NCBI RefSeq assembly: GCF_022662375.1
Contig: NZ_JAKNQL010000001.1
Location: 558,001 to 622,000, forward strand
Origin: Pseudomonas sp. CROZ-RG-20F-R04-15
GTDB lineage: Bacteria; Pseudomonadota; Gammaproteobacteria; Pseudomonadales; Pseudomonadaceae
Direction: 5' to 3'
Length of the DNA stretch: 64,000 nucleotides
Part shown: piece by piece, positions 31,728 to 40,517 of the stretch
Position numbering within the stretch: position 1 is the stretch's first letter
Layout of the letters: the number at the start of each line of letters is the position of its first letter
The notes under the pieces: generated by a model
What the model was told of the DNA's origin: nothing
What the model saw: only the letters and a program-made list of their open reading frames with translations
Databases searched by the model: none
Translations under genes and position numbers: made by a program

Positions 31728-32783
31728 ATGGACGACAACAAGAAGAAAGCCTTGGCTGCGGCCCTGGGTCAGATCGAACGTCAATTCGGCAAGGGTGCCG
31801 TAATGCGTATGGGCGATCAGGACCGTCAGGCGATCCCGGCTATCTCCACCGGCTCTCTGGGTCTGGACATCGCACTCGGCATCGGCGGCTTGCCAAAAGG
31901 CCGTATCGTTGAAATCTACGGTCCTGAATCTTCCGGTAAAACCACACTGACCTTGTCGGTGATCGCCCAGGCTCAAAAAGCCGGCGCGACCTGCGCATTC
32001 GTCGACGCCGAACACGCCCTCGACCCTGAGTACGCCGGCAAGCTGGGCGTCAACGTCGACGACCTGCTGGTGTCGCAGCCGGACACCGGTGAACAAGCCC
32101 TGGAAATCACCGACATGCTGGTGCGCTCCAACGCCGTTGACGTGATCATCGTCGACTCCGTGGCAGCACTGGTACCAAAGGCTGAAATCGAAGGCGAAAT
32201 GGGTGACATGCACGTGGGCCTGCAAGCCCGTCTGATGTCCCAGGCGCTGCGTAAAATCACCGGTAACATCAAGAACGCCAACTGCCTGGTGATCTTCATC
32301 AACCAGATCCGCATGAAGATCGGCGTGATGTTCGGTAGCCCGGAAACCACCACCGGTGGTAACGCGCTGAAGTTCTACGCTTCGGTTCGTCTCGACATCC
32401 GTCGTACCGGCGCGGTGAAGGAAGGCGACGAAGTGGTCGGCAGCGAAACCCGCGTCAAGGTTGTGAAGAACAAGGTCGCTTCGCCGTTCCGTCAGGCCGA
32501 GTTCCAGATTCTTTACGGCAAAGGCATCTACCTCAACGGCGAGATGATCGACCTGGGTGTGCTGCACGGTTTCGTCGAGAAGTCCGGCGCATGGTATGCC
32601 TACGAAGGCACCAAGATCGGTCAGGGCAAGGCCAACTCGGCCAAGTTCCTGGCAGACAACCCGGAAATCGCCGCGAAGCTCGAGAAGCAACTGCGTGACA
32701 AACTGCTGACTCCTGCGGTGATCGACTCCAAGGCTTCTGCAGTCAAAGAGACTGAAGACGACCTGGCCGACGCTGATATCTGA
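31728..32783 (+). CDS. recA: Recombinase RecA
   Basis: This 351-residue RecA catalyses strand exchange and, as a nucleoprotein filament, stimulates LexA self-cleavage; it also triggers induction of most tailocins by cleavage of their repressor. Walker A is GPESSGKT at residues 65-72, and [16 protein letters not shown] follows in the second half. The C-terminus is acidic ([11 protein letters not shown]). The start at 31728 is preferred over the in-frame one at 31716 because GTGAGGA precedes it and the family begins MDDNKKKAL. recX follows after 8 bases. Confidence 0.99.
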   Translation: MDDNKKKALAAALGQIERQFGKGAVMRMGDQDRQAIPAISTGSLGLDIALGIGGLPKGRIVEIYGPESSGKTTLTLSVIAQAQKAGATCAFVDAEHALDPEYAGKLGVNVDDLLVSQPDTGEQALEITDMLVRSNAVDVIIVDSVAALVPKAEIEGEMGDMHVGLQARLMSQALRKITGNIKNANCLVIFINQIRMKIGVMFGSPETTTGGNALKFYASVRLDIRRTGAVKEGDEVVGSETRVKVVKNKVASPFRQAEFQILYGKGIYLNGEMIDLGVLHGFVEKSGAWYAYEGTKIGQGKANSAKFLADNPEIAAKLEKQLRDKLLTPAVIDSKASAVKETEDDLADADI

Positions 32784-32791
32784 TTGCAGCG

Positions 32792-33262
32792 ATGACCACC
32801 GCCGTACTCGATACCCTCGTCGCGGTGCGGCGAACCGCCATGGACCTGCTCGCACGCCGCGAGCATGGTCGAGTCGAGCTGACGCGAAAACTGCGTCAGC
32901 GCGGCGCTGAGGCGGAGATGATCGAAACAGCCCTCGACCGTTTAACGGAAGAGGGGCTGCTTTCCGAAGCCCGTTACCTTGAAAGCTTTGTTTCCTACCG
33001 TGCCCGTTCCGGCTATGGCCCTTTGCGGATTCGCGAAGAGTTGAGCCAACGCGGTTTGCAACGTGCCGATATCGAACTCGCCCTGCGCGAAAGCGGTATC
33101 AGCTGGCAGGAGCAACTTCAGGACACGTGGCGCCGCAAGTTCTCCGGACATTTGCCGATTGATGCGAAAGAGCGGGCCAAGCAAGGCCGGTTCCTGGCAT
33201 ATCGGGGCTTCTCGATGGAGATGATCAACCGTTTGTTCAGCGGTCGAGGGATGGACGATTAA
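32792..33262 (+). CDS. recX: RecA regulator RecX
   Basis: This 156-residue RecX caps and limits RecA filaments. It contains [22 protein letters not shown] near the N-terminus, [32 protein letters not shown] in the middle and [17 protein letters not shown] at the end, all RecX three-helix repeats. It is co-transcribed with recA and ends before a strong terminator. Confidence 0.97.
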   Translation: MTTAVLDTLVAVRRTAMDLLARREHGRVELTRKLRQRGAEAEMIETALDRLTEEGLLSEARYLESFVSYRARSGYGPLRIREELSQRGLQRADIELALRESGISWQEQLQDTWRRKFSGHLPIDAKERAKQGRFLAYRGFSMEMINRLFSGRGMDD

Positions 33263-33274
33263 ACCGCTTAAATA

Positions 33275-33312
33275 AAAACGGCCCGCTATGAAAATAGCGG
33301 GCCGTTTTTTTT
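33275..33312 (+). terminator. Terminator after recX
   Basis: AAAACGGCCCGCTA pairs with TAGCGGGCCGTTTT around TGAAAA and runs into eight T. It is symmetric enough to serve the convergent LOG-family gene as well. It is the first clear terminator downstream of the lysis genes. Confidence 0.93.
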
Positions 33313-33316
33313 GCCC

Positions 33317-34435
33317 TCAAATTACCTTGGAGGGTTCGCGTGAACGTTGCGCTGTTTGCGGTTTTGAATCAGCCCAGTTTTCCGGCAGGTTGATGTAATC
33401 GATCAACTCCCTCAGGCGTCCGTGAGTGCGGGCATTAAAGGCGAAGGCCAGCCGCGCCAGATGGCTGAACTGCGCATCATCGTGTTCCTCACCGCTGTAG
33501 TCGTGTTGATGGAACTGGTCACTCAGGCACAGATCGGCGAATTCTTCCTGCATGTGCTCCAGCGCTTGATCGCTGAGCTTGTGATGCATGCGAATCACGA
33601 ACTGACGCTTGAGCCAGCGACTGGAGTGGAAGTTGCTGTAGAACTGGTTGATCTGTTCCACCGCTTCCTCGACGGTGTAAACCAGACGCATCAGTTTCAT
33701 ATCGGTCGGCAGGATGTAATGGTTCTCTTCCAGTTGCTGGCGGATGAAGTCCATCGCGCCTTGCCAGAATGTGCCGCCCGGCGCATCCAGTAGCACCACC
33801 GGCACCAGTGGGCTTTTACCGGTCTGGATCAATGTCAGTACTTCCAGCGCTTCATCCAGTGTGCCGAAACCGCCCGGGCACAAGACCAGTGCATCGGCCT
33901 CTTTGACGAAGAACAGTTTTCGCGTGAAGAAAAAGTGGAAAGGCAGCAGATTGCCGGTACCGTCGACGGTCGGGTTGGCATGCTGTTCGAAGGGCAGGGT
34001 GATGTTGAACCCGAGGCTATGATCGCGGCCGGCGCCTTCATGGGCGGCGGCCATGATGCCGCCCCCGGCCCCGGTGATGACCATCATCTCCGAACGGGTC
34101 AACGCCGCGCCGAGCTCTCGGGCCATGGCATACAGCGGATGTTCGACGGGTGTACGCGCCGAGCCGAACACCGTGACTTTGCGTCGGCCCTTGAATTGTT
34201 CCAGAACCCGGAACGCCTGCTCGAGTTCGCGCAGGGCTTGCAGGGTGATCTTGGCGTTCCAGCGGTTGTGGTCTTCCTGGGCCATGCGCAGCACGGTCAG
34301 GATCATGTCGCGGTAGATGGGAAGGTTGGGGCTGTTGGGGGAAACGCGGCTGAGTTGTTCTTCAACCTGGCTGATGAGGTCGGGACCGCTTTCCTGAAAA
34401 TGACGGCTCAAGAGGTCATTCGGTTGGTAAGGCAT
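33317..34435 (-). CDS. LOG-family Rossmann-fold protein (TIGR00730 type)
   Basis: This 372-residue protein has a lysine-decarboxylase-like/LOG core: FGSARTP at 90-96, TGAGGGIMAAA at 121-131 and the PGGFGTLDE motif at 187-195. LOG enzymes hydrolyse nucleoside 5'-monophosphates, releasing the base. The usual LOG length is about 190 residues, so about 85 N-terminal and 110 C-terminal residues are additional; this longer form is common in Pseudomonas but its substrate is not known. It is convergent with recX. Confidence 0.88.
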   Translation of the reverse strand: MPYQPNDLLSRHFQESGPDLISQVEEQLSRVSPNSPNLPIYRDMILTVLRMAQEDHNRWNAKITLQALRELEQAFRVLEQFKGRRKVTVFGSARTPVEHPLYAMARELGAALTRSEMMVITGAGGGIMAAAHEGAGRDHSLGFNITLPFEQHANPTVDGTGNLLPFHFFFTRKLFFVKEADALVLCPGGFGTLDEALEVLTLIQTGKSPLVPVVLLDAPGGTFWQGAMDFIRQQLEENHYILPTDMKLMRLVYTVEEAVEQINQFYSNFHSSRWLKRQFVIRMHHKLSDQALEHMQEEFADLCLSDQFHQHDYSGEEHDDAQFSHLARLAFAFNARTHGRLRELIDYINLPENWADSKPQTAQRSREPSKVI

Positions 34436-34772
34436 TCAACGTCTCCTTCTGCACAGAGCGGATGGCCCTGACGAGCGGCGTCAGTGCCGCGCTGCAAAAA
34501 ACACACGATCGGCAGTTCCTTGCCTGCCGTTGAAAAGTGATCGGGAATACTCTGAATCTAGACCCTTGCGCGCAATCGCGCTGACTTGATCATTGCGCCG
34601 CAACGTTTTGTCTGGCAACCGTTTATTGATTTTCCGCCGCTGCGTCACCGCTCGTCTGAACGTGCACCGAGTGGCAATCCCTCTGATTAACTAACGTACA
34701 GGCGCCGTACGACAGCTTTGCGTCACGGTGCGCGTGATTCAAGGATTTGCAGGTGGCAAGGAGGCGGGGCGC

Positions 34773-34967
34773 ATGGCCAGAGTGATTCTGGAGATCGATA
34801 CGCAGCTGTATCGAATGTTGAAGGCATCAGCCGAGACCAATCATCTCAGTCTCGAAGAAGAGTGCTGCCGGCGGTTGGCGGGCGGCGAGCGCCGTTCGCA
34901 CTATTTACAGGCCTTGCTGGCCGAACTGCGCGCCGAGGATGAACAGCGGCGCGCCAATTCGCGATGA
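34773..34967 (+). CDS. Small basic protein, ribbon-helix-helix-like, unknown
   Basis: This gene encodes 64 residues, starting MARVILEIDTQLYRML. The AAGGAGG at 34758-34764 fixes the start at 34773 rather than an upstream GTG. A short beta strand followed by two helices (QLYRMLKASAETNHL, SLEEECCRRL) looks like an Arc/MetJ-type RHH fold, and the C-terminus is charged. No partner toxin gene lies next to it. It ends next to the convergent gene without a gap. Confidence 0.72.
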   Translation: MARVILEIDTQLYRMLKASAETNHLSLEEECCRRLAGGERRSHYLQALLAELRAEDEQRRANSR

Positions 34968-35393
34968 TTACTTCTTCTTCGCCGGGCCGGCTTTCGGGCA
35001 ATCCGATTCCTGATAGCTGGCGGAGCCGATCGCTTTGTTGGTTTTCACTTCGGTGAAGTCGTAACGCATGATCGCGCCCTTGGCCATCAGCTTGCGAAAC
35101 GACGGGTTGTTGCACACTGAAGCGCCCAACTGGAAATACACGGCTTTAGGATCAGCGCGCATCTTGTCGGCGTGGCTCTTCTGCACGCTCAGGTGGTTGA
35201 TTAGCTGCGTGCCTTCAACGGTGAAGCCCTGATCAAGAATATCTTCGCTGATGGCGCGTGGCGTGCCGACGCTGCTTTGGGCGGCGACGTTGCGCAGCTC
35301 GCGGTTCAGATTCTGCTCACTCAGGGAGGCAGCCTGAGCGGTGAAGGACGACGCCAGCAGAATGGCAGCGGTGGGAACGATAAGGCGCAGCAT
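34968..35393 (-). CDS. Secreted QSregVF-family protein (PA3611-like)
   Basis: This 141-residue protein starts at ATG 35391-35393 with CAGGAGAG upstream; the longer open frame upstream is not used. It has a Sec signal peptide (MLRLIVPTAAILLASSFTAQA) with probable cleavage at AQA-AS, and two cysteines in the mature part (SVCNNP, SDCPK) that may form a disulfide. The mature sequence resembles the quorum-sensing-regulated virulence factor family known from P. aeruginosa PA3611 (function unsolved). The family call is from memory of that protein. Confidence 0.75.
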   Translation of the reverse strand: MLRLIVPTAAILLASSFTAQAASLSEQNLNRELRNVAAQSSVGTPRAISEDILDQGFTVEGTQLINHLSVQKSHADKMRADPKAVYFQLGASVCNNPSFRKLMAKGAIMRYDFTEVKTNKAIGSASYQESDCPKAGPAKKK

Positions 35394-35582
35394 GAAACTC
35401 TCCTGGTTCAGTGACTGGTGGTTCGACCAGCCACGTGACTGTGCGTTCAGTGGCGGCGAATTATAGGGGAGCCGGTCGGGAGGGTACAGGCTTGTGCCCG
35501 TCGCTCTGGTAAACTGCCGGCCTTTATTGCCCTGCCGAGTGTTGTTCGTGTCGAGTTTCCCTGTCTGCCGGCGCTGCCCGCG

Positions 35583-36329
35583 ATGAATCATGCCCCCAAC
35601 GCCGTCGCCCGTCTGCGTGACCAGCGCGAAGATGAAGGTATCAAGCCGATTCAGGCCCGTGGCTTTCGCTCCGAGCGCTGCCGCGATTGTCGGGTGATCA
35701 TCAGCCATTGTCTGTGCGCGTGGCGGCCAAGCGTTGAAACGCGCTCGGGCGTGTGCCTGATCATGACCGGCAAGGAAGTGTTCAAACCGAGCAACACCGG
35801 TTGGCTGATTGCCGATGTGGTGCGCGATAACCACGCGTTTATCTGGTCGCGCACCGAGCCCGACCCGCAGATGCTCGCACTGCTCAATGACCCGCAATGG
35901 CAGCCGTATCTGGTGTTTCCCGGCGAATACGTTGAACCATCGCGAGTGACCAACACCGTCGCTGCCGATAGCAGCAAGCGCCCGCTGTTCATTCTGCTGG
36001 ATGCGACCTGGACCGAAGCGCGGAAGATTTTCCGCAAGAGCCCGTATTTCGATCGCTTGCCGATTCTTAGCCTGCTGCCGGATAAACTTTCACGATATCG
36101 CTTGCGCCGCTCGACCCGCAGCGAGCATCTGTGCACCGCCGAAGTCGCGGCGCTGTGCCTGGAATTGGCCGGTGACTCGGACGCCGCTTCTGCGCTGGAC
36201 GCCTATTTCGACGTGTTCAGCCAGCATTACCTCGGCGCCAAGCAGCAATTGGACATGAATGAGTCCACCCCCGCCCATGCCGAGTTGCTGCCCTATATAC
36301 GAAAGCCGCAGCCGGAGTTGGCCCGATAG
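35583..36329 (+). CDS. DTW-domain tRNA aminocarboxypropyltransferase (TapT/YfiP-like)
   Basis: This 248-residue DTW-domain enzyme is expected to transfer the 3-amino-3-carboxypropyl group from S-adenosylmethionine to a tRNA uridine (acp3U47 in E. coli TapT). Zinc-type cysteines C33, C36, C43 and C45 (CRDCRVIISHCLC), the LDATWTEARKIF motif at 139-150 (here D-A-T-W for D-x-T-W) and STRSEHLCTAEV downstream are visible. It stands alone on the + strand. Confidence 0.92.
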   Translation: MNHAPNAVARLRDQREDEGIKPIQARGFRSERCRDCRVIISHCLCAWRPSVETRSGVCLIMTGKEVFKPSNTGWLIADVVRDNHAFIWSRTEPDPQMLALLNDPQWQPYLVFPGEYVEPSRVTNTVAADSSKRPLFILLDATWTEARKIFRKSPYFDRLPILSLLPDKLSRYRLRRSTRSEHLCTAEVAALCLELAGDSDAASALDAYFDVFSQHYLGAKQQLDMNESTPAHAELLPYIRKPQPELAR

Positions 36330-36552
36330 TGGCCCATACTGTACAAGCCAGCGGCCGTGCTGCTTGACCACCCCGTCTTCGCTGGGCATGCTTGGCGCCG
36401 ATTAGGGTGCGGCCAAGGTTTGAAACGCCGTGTTTGCTGTTGATTGGCGTTGAACGTGCCCCTGTGGATATCGCTTGAAAGCGGCATCTTGAGTTGCTTT
36501 GGCCAGACCGGAATGCACCGCGTCTGCCATCAAAAACAGGATCATTTGAAAA

Positions 36553-37203
36553 ATGGCCACATACGACATCCTGATTGCCGATGATCACCCCCTGTTTCGT
36601 AGTGCCCTGCATCAAGCGGTGACGCTGGGCCTTGGCCCGGATGTACGGCTGGTGGAAGTGGCGAGCATCGCCGAACTGGAAACCCGCCTGACTGAAAAGG
36701 CTGATTGGGATCTGGTCCTGCTGGACCTGAACATGCCCGGCGCTTTCGGGTTTTCCGGGTTGGTCATGCTGCGCGGACAGTACCCGCAGATTCCGGTGGT
36801 GATGGTTTCGGCGCAGGAAGAAGCTTCGGTGATGGTCAAATCCCGTGAGTTTGGCGCCAGTGGCTTTATTCCCAAGTCCAGCGATCTCAGCGTGATTCAG
36901 GAAGCGGTGCGTAAAGTGCTCGATGGTGATGTGTTCTGGCCGCCGCAGGCGTTCGAAGCGGTCGCCGTTTCCGATGAAGCCAAGGCCGCCAGCGATGGCC
37001 TCGCCAGCCTGACGCCGCAGCAGTTCCGCGTACTGACCATGGTCTGCGAAGGCCTGCTGAACAAACAGATTGCCTATGAGCTGAGCGTGTCCGAAGCGAC
37101 TATCAAGGCCCACGTCACGGCGATCTTTCGCAAGCTGAATGTGCGCACTCGCACGCAAGCGGCTTTACTGCTGCAACAACTTGAGTCAATTCCGAGCCAA
37201 TAA
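36553..37203 (+). CDS. erdR: LuxR-type response regulator ErdR
   Basis: This 216-residue NarL/LuxR-type regulator has an N-terminal receiver domain with ADDHP at 9-13 and phospho-acceptor Asp58 in LVLLDLNMPG, and a C-terminal HTH with LTPQQFRVLTMVCEGLLNKQIAYELSVSEATIKAHV. In P. aeruginosa ErdR controls ethanol and acetate metabolism and is encoded next to dgkA, the same order as here. The cognate kinase is not in the window. Confidence 0.92.
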   Translation: MATYDILIADDHPLFRSALHQAVTLGLGPDVRLVEVASIAELETRLTEKADWDLVLLDLNMPGAFGFSGLVMLRGQYPQIPVVMVSAQEEASVMVKSREFGASGFIPKSSDLSVIQEAVRKVLDGDVFWPPQAFEAVAVSDEAKAASDGLASLTPQQFRVLTMVCEGLLNKQIAYELSVSEATIKAHVTAIFRKLNVRTRTQAALLLQQLESIPSQ

Positions 37204-37277
37204 AGGCTGGCCTCTTCACGCTTTTTTGACTTTTGTTGCTCTAGCTTTCCCACTCCTTTTTGGTTGGTTTCTACTTT

Positions 37278-37640
37278 ATGTCACCTTTCAAGGGCCAGAC
37301 CGGCCTGAAACGCATCCTCAACGCTTCCGGTTACTCGCTGGACGGCCTGCGCGCAGCCTTCACCGGTGAAGCAGCCTTCCGCCAATTGGTACTGCTCAAT
37401 GTGGTGCTGGTTCCGCTGACGTTCTTCCTCAATGTCAGCCGCGTTGAGCAGGCACTGTTGATCGCTGTGTGTCTGCTGGCGCTGATCGTCGAGTTGCTGA
37501 ACTCGGCAGTGGAAGCGGCCATTGACCGCATCTCGCTGGAACTGCACCCGCTGTCGAAGAACGCCAAGGACATGGGCAGCGCCGCGCAATTCGTGGCACT
37601 GAGCATGATCGCACTGGTGTGGGCAGTGATTCTGCTCTAA
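37278..37640 (+). CDS. dgkA: Diacylglycerol kinase
   Basis: This 120-residue integral membrane kinase phosphorylates diacylglycerol to phosphatidic acid in lipid recycling. It has three membrane helices, and the signature ELLNSAVEAAIDRI at 72-85 holds the catalytic glutamates. The length equals E. coli DgkA (122). ATG 37278 (MSPFKGQTG) is chosen by family length; upstream sequence in frame is not conserved in character. The 3' end overlaps the convergent finR gene by 4 bases. Confidence 0.96.
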   Translation: MSPFKGQTGLKRILNASGYSLDGLRAAFTGEAAFRQLVLLNVVLVPLTFFLNVSRVEQALLIAVCLLALIVELLNSAVEAAIDRISLELHPLSKNAKDMGSAAQFVALSMIALVWAVILL

Positions 37641-38563
37641 GCGATTGTCGGCAAGACGATCTCGTCGCTGCGCTGCACCCCGGCGGTGAAAGCGCGGCAC
37701 AGGTCGAGAAACTCGCGCATGGCGGAAGTCTGATACTTCTGCTTGTGCCAGATGAAGTAGAACTGTCGCGCCAGATCCAGATCCGGCGTTTCCACCGGCA
37801 CCAGACTGCCGCGCCGGAACGCATCACGCAGCGCCAGCCGCGAGATACAGCCAATCCCCAGTCCTGATTCCACCGCGCGTTTGATCGCTTCGGTGTGTTC
37901 CAGCTCCAGACGAATATTCAGCGAGCTGCGGTGGTGACGCATGGCCTGATCGAAGGTCAGCCGCGTGCCGGAACCCTGTTCGCGGAGAATCCACGCTTCA
38001 TGCGTCAGCTCTTCCATGCTTGCAGTACCGCGTTGGGCCAGCGGATGCTGCGGCGCGCAGAACACCACCAACTCATCTTCGACCCAGCTCTGCACTTCGA
38101 TGTCCGGGTGGCTGCAATCGCCTTCGATTAGACCCAGATCAATTTCGTAGTGGGCGACTTGTTGCACGATATTGGCGGTGTTCTGCACGTGCAGCTTCAC
38201 CTGACTTTCCGGGTGGCGCTGCATGAAACTGCCGATCAGCAGCGTCGCCAGATAATTGCCGATGGTCAGCGTCGCGCCCACCGACAGCGAGCCGAAACCG
38301 GATTTGCCGTTGAGCAGGTCTTCGATTTCCTTGGCCTGATCGAGCAGGGCCACCGCCTGTGGCAACAGCTGTTTGCCGAGGGCGTTGAGGCTCAGCCGCT
38401 TGCCGGCGCGGTCGAACAGCTGGCAGCTGGACTGGCGCTCGAGCTCGGTGATCGAGGTGCTGGCAGCCGACTGCGAGAGGTTGAGCAGACCCGCAGCACG
38501 GGATACGCTTTCCTGCTGGGCGACGGCGACGAAGACTTGCAGTTGACGGAGAGTAAATCGCAT
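37637..38563 (-). CDS. finR: LysR-type regulator, FinR-like
   Basis: This 308-residue LysR regulator starts at ATG 38561-38563 (MRFTLRQLQVFVAVAQ). The HTH is at 18-40 (SVSRAAGLLNLSQSAASTSI), followed by an effector domain. It is divergent from fpr, which FinR activates under oxidative (superoxide) stress in P. putida, so the shared 133-bp intergenic region most likely holds its binding site. Assignment is from family plus this conserved arrangement. Confidence 0.87.
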   Translation of the reverse strand: MRFTLRQLQVFVAVAQQESVSRAAGLLNLSQSAASTSITELERQSSCQLFDRAGKRLSLNALGKQLLPQAVALLDQAKEIEDLLNGKSGFGSLSVGATLTIGNYLATLLIGSFMQRHPESQVKLHVQNTANIVQQVAHYEIDLGLIEGDCSHPDIEVQSWVEDELVVFCAPQHPLAQRGTASMEELTHEAWILREQGSGTRLTFDQAMRHHRSSLNIRLELEHTEAIKRAVESGLGIGCISRLALRDAFRRGSLVPVETPDLDLARQFYFIWHKQKYQTSAMREFLDLCRAFTAGVQRSDEIVLPTIA

Positions 38564-38696
38564 ATCGATATAACCGATAACCCTTATCTTAATAATCCAG
38601 TTAACAGATATTGTCGTCGCTATTAGAATGCGATGCAATTGCGCACCGTCGCCTTCAAAAGCCAGCGCTGACCCAATCTCCAGGAGTCAAACGTAC

Positions 38697-39476
38697 ATGA
38701 GCAACATGAACCACGAGCGTGTCCTCAGTGTTCATCACTGGAACGACACTCTGTTCAGCTTCAAGTGCACCCGCGATCCGGGCCTGCGCTTCGAGAACGG
38801 TCAGTTCGTGATGATCGGCCTGCAACAGCCTAACGGCCGCCCGCTTATGCGCGCTTACTCGATCGCGAGCCCGAACTGGGAAGAGCATCTGGAGTTCTTC
38901 AGCATCAAGGTGCAGGACGGCCCGCTGACCTCGCAGTTGCAGCACTTGAAGGAAGGCGACGAGATCATCATCTCGAAGAAGCCTACCGGTACCCTGGTTC
39001 TCGACGACCTGAACCCGGGCAAGCACTTGTACCTGCTGAGCACCGGTACTGGCCTGGCGCCGTTCATGAGCGTGATTCAGGACCCGGAAACCTACGAGCG
39101 CTTCGAAAAAGTGATCCTGGTTCACGGTGTGCGTTACGTCAACGAAGTCGCCTACCGCGAATTCATCACCGAGCACCTGCCGCAGAACGAGTTCTTCGGC
39201 GAAGCGCTGCGTGACAAGCTGATCTACTACCCGACCGTGACCCGCGAGCCATTCGAGAATCAGGGCCGTCTGACCGACCTGATGCGCAGCGGCAAGCTGT
39301 TCAGCGACATCGGCCTGCCGCCGATCAACCCGCAGGACGACCGCGCGATGATCTGCGGCAGCCCGAGCATGCTCGACGAGACCAGCGAAGTGCTCGACAG
39401 CTTCGGCCTGAAGATCTCGGCCCGTATGCGCGAGCCGGGTGATTACCTGATCGAGCGTGCGTTCGTCGAGAAGTAA
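38697..39476 (+). CDS. fpr: Ferredoxin-NADP+ reductase
   Basis: This 259-residue FAD enzyme transfers electrons between NADPH and ferredoxin/flavodoxin. The flavin motif RAYS is at 52-55, the NADP-binding STGTGLAPF at 115-123 and the bacterial-type C-terminus is FVEK. ATG 38697 is chosen because CAGGAG is 10 bases upstream; a second ATG at 38706 is possible. It is divergent from finR and followed by a REP pair and a terminator. Confidence 0.97.
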   Translation: MSNMNHERVLSVHHWNDTLFSFKCTRDPGLRFENGQFVMIGLQQPNGRPLMRAYSIASPNWEEHLEFFSIKVQDGPLTSQLQHLKEGDEIIISKKPTGTLVLDDLNPGKHLYLLSTGTGLAPFMSVIQDPETYERFEKVILVHGVRYVNEVAYREFITEHLPQNEFFGEALRDKLIYYPTVTREPFENQGRLTDLMRSGKLFSDIGLPPINPQDDRAMICGSPSMLDETSEVLDSFGLKISARMREPGDYLIERAFVEK

Positions 39477-39487
39477 GCACTTGCCCT

Positions 39488-39577
39488 TGTGGGAGCGAGC
39501 CTGTTCGCGAAAGCGGTCTGTCATCAACATTGATGTTGACTGATACGGCGCCTTCGCGAGCAGGCTCGCTCCCACAG
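39488..39577. repeat. REP pair after fpr
   Basis: Inverted GTGGGAGCGAGCCTG-type arms; the left arm has a T (CTGTTCGCG) where most copies have C. Confidence 0.9.
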
Positions 39578-39597
39578 TTGGTTTTGTGGTGTGACAG

Positions 39598-39640
39598 TAA
39601 AAAGCCCGCGTTGCCTGTGAAGGCCGCGCGGGCTTTTTCG
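39598..39640. terminator. Bidirectional terminator between fpr and trmO
   Basis: AAAAAGCCCGCG is paired with CGCGGGCTTTTT, with A-runs and T-runs on opposite sides. It serves the convergent fpr and trmO genes. Confidence 0.88.
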
Positions 39641-39650
39641 TTTCCGGGGA

Positions 39651-40349
39651 TTACGCCTCGGCGGGGATAACTTCGAGCACACGGATCTGCTCAGGCGTCG
39701 GGTAATGCCAGCGCACGTCCAGATCCCAGAACTGTGCGCCGTACTCGCGCTCCGGTGCCGGGGTTTGATACGCCGGGCGAGGATCCTGCGCCAGGCACTG
39801 TTCGATCAGCTCAACCAAAGGCTCGTCGAGGCGCTGAGCGTGCGTATGCGCCTGTTTCAGCGCCGAGTCCGTCCACTGCACGTCAATCAGCTGCGGCGCA
39901 GCGCTGGCGATGCTGTTGGCAGCGTCGGGGATGATGTCGGCATAAGGCACGTAGGGTTTGATGTCGAGAACTGGCGTGCCGTCGAGCAAGTCGATCCCGG
40001 AAATGAACAAGCGATTGGCTTCGACCTTATCCAGTTTCACTACCGATTGGCCAATGCCGTTGGGCCGGTGAGTGGCGCGGGTGGCGAACACGCCCATGGA
40101 CTTGTTGCCGCCCAGGCGCGGCGGACGGACTTTCAGTCGCGGTTTGTCTTCCAGTGCCTGATGGAACAGAAACAGCAACCAGACATGACTGACCTGCTCC
40201 AGCCCTTGCACGGCGTCACCCTGATCGAACGGCGCCACCAGTTCGAGCACGCCACGGGCGGCGGGGGCCAGTTGTGGCTGGCGGGGGATGGCGAATTTCT
40301 CCTTGAAACAGGAGCGCACGAAGCCGATGGGGGAGACGCTGTAAGTCAT
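39651..40349 (-). CDS. trmO: tRNA (t6A37)-N6-methyltransferase TrmO
   Basis: This 232-residue TrmO (TsaA/YaeB family) methylates N6-threonylcarbamoyladenosine at tRNA position 37. The family opening SPIGFVRSCFKEKFAIPRQP and GVFATRATHRPNGIGQS (about 90-106) are diagnostic. Two starts are possible (40349 MTYSVSP, 40358 MQTMTYS); neither has a strong ribosome site, and the shorter fits the family start. It is convergent with fpr. Confidence 0.94.
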   Translation of the reverse strand: MTYSVSPIGFVRSCFKEKFAIPRQPQLAPAARGVLELVAPFDQGDAVQGLEQVSHVWLLFLFHQALEDKPRLKVRPPRLGGNKSMGVFATRATHRPNGIGQSVVKLDKVEANRLFISGIDLLDGTPVLDIKPYVPYADIIPDAANSIASAAPQLIDVQWTDSALKQAHTHAQRLDEPLVELIEQCLAQDPRPAYQTPAPEREYGAQFWDLDVRWHYPTPEQIRVLEVIPAEA

Positions 40350-40426
40350 GGTTTGCATTCGAAGCGGGGCAGGGTGGGCATGATAACCCGACGGGCCTGA
40401 AGTCTGGTGCTGGCAGGGCTGGCCTC

Positions 40427-40501
40427 TTCGCGAGCAGGCTCGCTCCCACATTGGGTCAATGGCGTGCACAAGATCCCTGTGGGAGCGAGCCTGCTCGCGA
40501 A
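40427..40501. repeat. REP pair, reversed order
   Basis: Here the TTCGCGAGCAGGCTCGCTCC arm comes first and CTGTGGGAGCGAGCCTGCTC second, opposite to the other full-length copies. It lies between trmO and rhlG. Confidence 0.9.
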
Positions 40502-40517
40502 GGCCGCACCGCCGATC

